Below are positions 57,257 through 64,000 of a stretch of 64,000 bases of DNA, piece after piece. Location of the stretch: the NCBI GenBank assembly GCA_951802425.1, contig OX637794.1, positions 1,488,001 through 1,552,000 on the forward strand. The letters are read 5' to 3'. The notes below the pieces were generated by a model. It saw nothing but the letters and a program-made list of their open reading frames with translations, had not been told where the DNA came from and did no database searches. The DNA comes from Clavaria fumosa (taxonomy: Eukaryota > Basidiomycota > Agaricomycetes > Agaricales > Clavariaceae). Position numbers and translations under genes: made by a program. Numbering within the stretch: the first letter of the stretch is position 1; every line of letters begins with the position of its first letter.

Positions 57257-57469
57257 GGTTAGAAAGATTCCTCAAGACGCGGGTGTGACAATGTTGCGAT
57301 CCCTTATGTACTGCCATTTCATGTCATGCAGGTGTGGGAGTGAGCCTTATGGCGATCTGGTCGGCTGCGCAAAGTATCCTTTCTTGGAAAGGAAATCCCT
57401 CGCATTGACGTATATTGACGGTGCGTGCTCAGAAATCAGCAACAGGAAGTTCATCGGAAACATGACAGG

Positions 57470-58035
57470 GTCCTAGACAACGCCTGGGATTCTGCGGTTC
57501 CAACACGAATAACGCACGAAGTTCGGTAATTCCTCGCAAGACACCACATGAAATTCGGTGATTCCGCCATAAGCCATGGGATTCGGTGAGAGCGCGGATG
57601 CTTTTGCTTGTGCCTGATGATCAAAATATTTGCAAATAGTGACAATGAATTGGCTACAAAACCTCAAAAGGAAATCGCGCCTAAAAAGGAAGCCGCGCAT
57701 CCTTGTATAGCAAGCAAGGTAATATACCCCATGATGACTCGCTTGTCCACAAATCAGCAACCAAGTTCATCGACAGAGCGCTATACAACGCATCAGATTC
57801 AGCAATTTAGCGCACCAACAATACGTGGAATTCCAATCAGTAAAAACCATAAGCCAAAGAAGCAGTATGGATTTGCTATGGGCTGTTATGTAACACCTAC
57901 ATTGTATCCGCAAGACAACACACGAAATCCGGCAACTCAGCGCTAGACAATCGCGCAACCCAGCGACAACACACAAAATTTGGCAATTCCGCACTAGGCA
58001 ACACATGAAGTTTTGTGATTCCGCAGCCTGAACAC
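57470..58035. repeat. Degenerate ~30 bp tandem repeats, array 2
   Basis: Recurring unit close to ACAACACACGAAATTCGGCA followed by ATTCCGC, present with drift at about 57480-57600 and again 57890-58030. Sequence between the two parts is unlike the unit. Confidence 0.55.
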
Positions 58036-58089
58036 TAATCATCATCAAATATGCATCAATGCAAAGGATTTCCAATCCCAAGAAAGGAT

Positions 58090-58750
58090 ACTTTGTGCAG
58101 CCGACCACACCGCCCTAAAGCTTACTCCCACACCTGCGTGACATGAAATGGTAGTACATTATAACGGACTGCAACATTGTCTTTCCCGCATTTTGAGGAA
58201 TCTTTCTACCCATGGCACTCCCACTTCAAGTATTCCACATGTTGCAGGCAGGCCAATTGCATCGGCGGTTTACATGTTGTAAGTCTCAACCCCTACTTTC
58301 AGAACAGTCAATAAATTCATTAGATAAAATAAATCGCAGGCGCATCAGTTGTACTATATGATCACCGCATGTCTATCTCTCGGTCGACTAATAAATTGTG
58401 CTGACCCAGCTATGTGTTAAAGCATGACCAGTGTTGCTTGTTGATCTTTGGCTGAACAGACTCGATTTGTAGGCAATGCATTTGTCATGTACGCCCTTCC
58501 TTCATCGAAACTACTGTATAACATATGCTGAGGCACACACAATGAATTCTTGTCGTGTATGGTACTTTAGCCTCTATGTTTTCCGATTTCATGCCGCACC
58601 TCTCGTCCTACAGAAGCTACGCAAATAGGGCTTCCAAAAATATATATTTCTTCAGTCATCACGCCGGATGCTTGATAGAGAACGTGTTTCCAGACGTGCG
58701 CCCAAATTTTGCATCTGATGTCCCAATTTCGTCCCCGCTTAATCATTAAA
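58090..58750 (+). pseudogene. Inverted, truncated third DUF6533 copy
   Basis: Plus-strand match to the 5' half of copies A and B: ATGGCACTCCCACTTCAAG start block near 58212, AGGCGCATCAGTTGTACTATATGATCACCGCATG exon (in part), CGATTTGTAGGCAATGCATTTGTCATG, and TGATAGAGAACGTGTTTCCAG. The LITLAQE/KTFIW exons are lost and the sequence ends abruptly near 58750. Confidence 0.7.
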
Positions 58751-58849
58751 TAGATGTATGTGTTCCTCATGCCTCTCTGATGCGTCATCTGAACGGACCG
58801 AAGTCACCTCGAACAAGCCAACAATCAATCTCCATTTCTGTTCGGTTTC

Positions 58850-59570
58850 CACGGATTTTCTACCCTGTTTCTTAACATTCGTGCTCGGCTTCACAGCGTG
58901 GTATACCCTTTTAGAAGAGGTGCCTGAGTTTATTGCTCTGCTCTGATCACTCAGCCCGACAGCGTCGGAACTCGGAAGCACCACACGAGGCCTGGAAGCG
59001 CCGAGACACGGCGAGCTGCGCTCGATGCTCATACGGCGCGTCCTACGGTCATGACCAGCAAGGTACTCTGTGGCCCTGTTCGCCAATTTGTTCTCGCAGC
59101 CCATCCCCATTTTTGCGTATCCTATGGATGCAATTTTGGAGTCCCCGACACTTCATAACCACACAAGAGTCATCGCCATTTTCTGGTCAAAGTGCGGTGA
59201 ACGCCAACAGCGAGGCGCCAGAGCGTCGCTCTCACGTGTCACACGATGGCAACACGAATTGCACGTCATCGTGGGCCACGCGAGCATGCATGCGTGAGAA
59301 AGCGGCCCGCTTACACATCGGGCAAGCATCGCGCGCAATACAAATATCACGAATATCGATCCCAAGATACTATACTAATGCTGATTAAGAAGAAATGCAA
59401 ACAGGGGTTCTCAAGACTCACCAAAAAACCGAGTGCACCAGATGTAATGGGCGTGAAGCAAAAGCAAACAAATACGGCATCAAACGAGCCGTTCATGAAG
59501 TTGAGTAGATGCCCAACGAACGGAAGATTGGAACCGACAGCACATCAAAGAAGGTCGGTAAAGGGATGAC
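58850..59570. pseudogene. Chimaeric MFS gene fragments, unit 2
   Basis: 58850-58950 is a plus-strand central MFS piece (TTTCTACCCTGTTTCTTAAC ... GCTCTGATCAC). 59140-59280 is a plus-strand N-tail piece. 59280-59570 is a minus-strand C-terminal piece (CGAGCATGCATGCG, ATATCACGAATATCGATCCC). The last two repeat the junction type seen in unit 1. Confidence 0.65.
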
Positions 59571-61917
59571 GACAAATTGTAAACAATTAAACAACAACTT
59601 CCTTGACTTTCCAGTGGATGGCTCGTTGGTTAATGCCGTAGTTGTCATTTTGAATAACATGAAAAGTATCAATTTAGAAGGTCCTTGTGCGCCTACCAGC
59701 CAGTGAGGATTGGTTCGCGGCGATGACTGGAGCTGTCACGAGGATCTAAACCCAATAACTCATTTTTCACATCTGCACCCGTGGTGGCACCCGACTCATT
59801 GGCCAGTAAATCGGGGACCCAGCCAATGAGATGCCCATCATCACCACAGCCCAAAAGTGGCCACCGAGCAGGCCCTTGTCCACAGAGAGGACGAACATGG
59901 TGCTATGTTATGGGTAGTCAATCAATTAAATAGGACGCAGAAAGAGACAGCCAAGAGAAGCACCTCACGAACGTGGGCGCAACACCTCGCGCGATGCACA
60001 TCGCACACATCATAATGCCGTTCGTTAGCCCAAGATTCCCCTCTGGCGCAAGCGCCTTGCTCAGCATGATAGACAGCCTTTCCAAATTAATGATTCAGAC
60101 AAGCAAAGAAAAAAGGTGGCTTCCTTGCACAGCAGACTCACGCAAACGGGAGGCACGCAACACGGGTGAGCGCCAACACACCAAGAATGCCCGCCCATAG
60201 AAACGCCGGAGGCGCGCCGCTACGCGCCACAAGATTCAAGAATGGTAAAGAAGCGAACCCCAAAGGCCATAAGAGCATGCATGCGCAGAAAAGTGGCCCG
60301 CAGGAAAACCGCGCAAGCAGCGCGCGCAGCACGAATATCACGGATATCAATCCCAAGATGCCCGCCACCGACATTGCATACCCAATGCTCGAGGCCTAGT
60401 TAAGAAGCAAGAAGAAAGAGGTGAACATAGGAGAGGGCCCGCACAACTGGGCAGACCAAAGGAGTATATAAAGACTCACAGAAAAACCGAGTCCACCAGA
60501 TGTAATGGGTGTGTAGCAGAAGAGCACAAATACGACATCAAACGAGGTGTTCATGAAGTTGAGCAGGAATGCTGAGATACACAACGAACGGAGGATTGGA
60601 ACCGACAATATGTCAAAGAAAGTTAGCAAAGGTTTTTGCTGTTGCTGTTGCTGTTGATCATCGTGGTTGGAATCGCCCGTCTCCACAGTGCCATATGAAT
60701 GTCGATCGCTTTTTGCTGTGTCTCGGCGCTTGCTAGGGAGGGTCTGGAAGGGTGATAAAGCGTTCGCTCTGTAAGTGATCAGAGCAACGAAATTAGGAAA
60801 GCCCGCACCTCTTCTAAGACGGCATAACACGCAGTGAAGCTAAGCATCGCAATAACAAATGTTAAGAAACTGGGTAAAAAATAAGGGTACACCCGGAAAA
60901 AGTGGAAATCGAATAGCTTGGGGAACTGTTTCGCCGGATTAGATAGCGTGCCCCCCAAGAGTGGCCTGAAATTATCTTGCCAGTCAAATCGAGACGGAAA
61001 AATCATCACTTTTTTAAGACGAGGAACACACCCAATTATGTTACCGAAGGGCCAAGTTAAACCGTAAAACGAGATGGCCATAGCTTCATTCGAAGGGTTT
61101 GTCATTTCCCCAAATACGGACTGCAGCACGGGGCTGTTGCCAGCAAACATCCCAGCTGTCACATGGAATGAGTTGGACATTCGAGCATTTTGAATTTGAG
61201 AGCGTACCGGTGAATCGAGTGATCATGAGGCCGAGGAAAGACCTTGACAGCCCAAACAAGAGTGTCGACACGCCAATTCCTGCTAGCCCGACAAGCATGA
61301 CGGGACGTCTCCCCACAATATCTGTGACGGAAATTTGGACACAGTCAAACATGGAACGCGTGGAATGAAATGATTGTCGCACGCACCAGACACGCGAGCG
61401 AAGTGATATAGTGAGAACAACTGAGAAACAGCAAATATGCTTTCCTGGAAGATTAAGAGACTTCAGAAGGGAGCAAACATTGGAGAACAGAAATAAGAAA
61501 TAAACACACGAGAATGCCGCTATAAAACCCGACCTGCGAAGGGTCATCCGCAATGTGGAGGCTCGCGACAAGCTCGTTCACATAGGGAAAAGCCTGGGAG
61601 TACGCGACTGGGTCGACGAGCCTTATCCAGCACAACGCCGCCAGCTGTATGCCGAAAGACGCTGACTTGTGAGGGCGGTTCCCCGAAGACGATGTGCAGC
61701 TCGTGTCGCCATCGTGCGAGATGAGAGATCGACGCTCCTGTGACTCGCTGTTAGCGCCCAAATCATGGGCGGCGCTTTGGCCAAAAATTGGCGAGGACTC
61801 TTGGGCGATCATGAGGGGCGGGGAATCGAAAAGCGATTCTTCTATCTATCTACCATCTTTCAAAACACGAGTGTCTTTATGTGGAGTAGGTCTAAAGCGT
61901 GACAACTCCTGGTCACA
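59555..61917 (-). repeat. Right arm of the large inverted repeat
   Basis: Inverted partner of 49005-51310; includes MFS copy 2 and both flanks. Confidence 0.8.
59767..61812 (-). CDS. MFS transporter (DHA1/ZIFL-like), copy 2
   Basis: Same exon order and nearly the same protein as copy 1. Start MIAQESSPIFGQSAAHDLG at 61812, motif A in DIVGRRPVMLVGLAGIGVST, AGMFAGNSPVLQSVFGEMTN, SFYGLTWPFGNIIG, YPYFLPSFLTFVIAMLSF, Gln-rich loop, and end VPPRVQM with TGA at 59767-59769. All main motifs are unbroken, so both copies look functional. Changes are scattered substitutions, many of them synonymous or conservative, which suggests selection or recent gene conversion between the arms. Confidence 0.82.
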
Positions 61918-64000
61918 ACTAACAGTAGATCGTGTTTGGCATGTGACCTTGCCAAACACAAAATGTGCATAATTGAATAACTAGAGGGACCAGGTTTCTC
62001 ACAATTTTTTTGGGGGTCACATATGAAAAACGTGAAAGTTTTACTGTCTAGAAACTGTTACAGGGGGTAATGACACATATACAGCGGTCAGAGCCTTTAA
62101 CAGATTGAAAACTCGTCAATTAACCATAAGACTCAGTAGTGGAATTGGACGAAGAGACTGAAGACCTACTCCTCATCGGGGAGGAAGACCTCCATATTTG
62201 CGGCCTGGTAGCACCGACATGGAGGCCCGAAGCGGTGAAGAGGCCACACGAAGGTGACCCGTCGCCGTGGCCCAATACGGTGGATCTTTCTTCGAAGAAT
62301 CCGATGAGTTCCCCAGGACGTCACGAAGCTCGCTTGTTGACGGAGTCAGTAAAGGCATGAGAATGCAAAGAGGGAGAGCCGGCGGATTGAGTAAAACGTT
62401 TGAGAGCATCTGGAGTTGCACTGAGAAGCCTCATCGCCGAAAAGGAGTGAGAAGTCAGACGATTTTGTACGGTGTCTCCACATTCGTGAGAGGTGATTCA
62501 GGGCGAGTGTAGGTCAGCATCCAGGTCACCTTGTTGTAGCAGGGCCAAAATTGTCAGGAATGCTTTGAACAAAGAGAGAAGGTAGAGACATACTCAGGTG
62601 AGGCTCGTAGGCGACTTACACTTGTAATGTTGACTTGCTCAGGCTATTGCTCCTGCTCGGCCAGATGTCCGTGCATTGCCCTTCCCATTTACGGTGGATG
62701 ACGGACTGACACCCCCACACGTGCCTACAATAACGATGACAAAAACAACCATTACGGTCGGTCCAACTGCATCACGATGTCCGCTAGGGTGATGGTGAAC
62801 GAAAGCCGACCACGCTTATGAGCAAGGGGGCCAGCAGTGTCGGGAGGTGCCAGGACGCCGCTACGTCTCCTTGCCAGTCATTGACATCAACCCCAGGACT
62901 CTCGATATCCCATTGAATTTGATTGTAAACATAGATATTCCAGACCAGGCGAGGCGCCTTGGGACCTTCGCATGTGACGAACAATCTCCCACTTCCAGTC
63001 GACAAGCCCAAATCATTGTATGATGGGGAGATCCTACCAAGATTTTCCTGAGATTTTTCCGCTTCGACAAAGCACCTCTTGAATCGCCTCCAACACTCTT
63101 CAAATGGTCAGCGCGCAGCTGCGCCATGCGTTATGCCTAAGGTCCGCTCACTCAATCTGTACCATGGGCCAGAACAGGAGCCAGACATCGGACATCGGAG
63201 CTCTGCCAAAAGTGGGGAAATGATGCTTCGTGTATAATGCCGATGCATAAAAAGGAGATACGTATTAGTGACCATTCTTTTGCATGGAAAAATAAACCAA
63301 AGCGAGATGAAGAACCAACAGTCACATGGAAAAGAACCAGTACAAAAGGAGAAAAAAAAGGACAAATATTCATTGGCATAGACCGTTGGCATAGATGACA
63401 CGCACAAAGGTGCGATCCTTCTGTGTGTCTTCCTGTTCAAAGACTATGGGGCTTCGTGTTCAAACACTATAGGGCTTCGCCGTGCCGAGATGTCCATGCA
63501 CCAGTAGCCGTCGCACTACCAGCTCGAGCAACTTTTGTCGGTGCAAGCACCTTCAAGTTCACTGACCCCAGATACCGCTGCCATTCATCGAGCAGGGGGT
63601 GCCAGTAGCGGCTCGGAGGTGCCAAGTAGCGAGCAGGATTGGCTGTGAGCAGGGGTGCCAAGCAGAGGGTGCCAAATGGCGTTGGTTGCGACCCAGGGGT
63701 GCGAAGTGGAGACAGGTGGTATTGCCTGCAAGCAGGGGCAAACCAGCAATGAGCAAGCCACACCAGGCAGTGTGGGCAGTGAGCAAGTTAAGAGAAAGGG
63801 TGAGGTGTGATGACGAGGCCTACACATTCCCATGATCTGCGTTCCCGGGCTCGAGTACAGCAGACATGTTGGAGAGTGGTGTGCGGAGTCGGAGTAAAGC
63901 CAACCAAAAAGAGTCATTCCGATTATGTAATCTGTTGAAAATAATGTATTCCGAATAAGCGAACTTCCAACAACTTCCATGTCGGATATGAGAAAACCAT
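61918..64000. other. Right end, no firmly assigned gene
   Basis: A minus-strand stretch at about 62750-63020 has protein-like frames (GRLFVTCEGPKAPRLVWNIY; GDVAASWHLPTLLAPLLISV) that may belong to a gene with small exons; no family recognised. 63590-63780 contains loosely repeated GGGGTGCCAAG words. The window ends without a recognised feature. Confidence 0.4.

Noticed and set aside
63590..63790. Minisatellite of GGGGTGCCAAG
   Set aside because: Spacing between the words is irregular and drift is large; not a clear tandem array.

Overview
The window is nuclear DNA of a filamentous basidiomycete, most likely an agaricomycete (inference). The coding genes are cut by many 50-65 nt GT-AG introns. 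The families include DUF6533 seven-helix proteins, a NB-ARC/TPR protein with the usual mushroom N-terminus, a YPT1 Rab, an Argonaute, QCR10 and mL49. Intron models were made by hand; where exon sums are quoted they are divisible by three, which supports them.

Layout. 1-0.85 kb: 3' part of mitochondrial ribosomal protein mL49. 0.85-9.8 kb: AT-rich, transposon-derived land containing a 4.5 kb foldback-type element with 275 bp inverted ends and a matching 6 bp target duplication, a GGTTC-rich MITE, two gag halves in opposite orientation and a long hairpin. 9.8-19.3 kb: DUF952 protein, a 25-exon Argonaute with 3, 6 and 8 nt microexons, the Rab1-type GTPase YPT1, and a membrane-anchored aspartic protease. 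19.4-32.7 kb: an old tandem duplication of a two-gene unit (zinc-ribbon protein plus glutamine/histidine-rich Zn2Cys6 factor). The left copy kept the zinc-ribbon gene and lost the factor; the right copy did the reverse. A NB-ARC/TPR gene lies inside the dead copy of the factor. 33.3-38.8 kb: housekeeping genes NOP16 (with one 1.4 kb intron), QCR10 and a HAD hydrolase. 38.8-42.2 kb: no convincing gene. 42.2-47.3 kb: a penta-EF-hand protein, an AT-rich island and a long-chain acyl-CoA synthetase. 49-62 kb: a palindromic gene island in which two near-identical MFS transporter genes face each other, with two tandem DUF6533 genes and many broken, inverted pieces of both families between them. 62-64 kb: nothing firmly assigned.

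The genes do not form one pathway. Housekeeping functions (respiration, mitochondrial and cytosolic ribosomes, secretion, lipid activation) sit between fast-changing blocks: transposon land, a fungal NLR with recently copied repeats, and the MFS/DUF6533 palindrome. The most interesting points are the reciprocal decay of the duplicated pair with an NLR lodged in the dead copy, the palindromic transporter island, the foldback element, and the microexons plus GC-AG introns in AGO, YPT1 and the DUF6533 genes.
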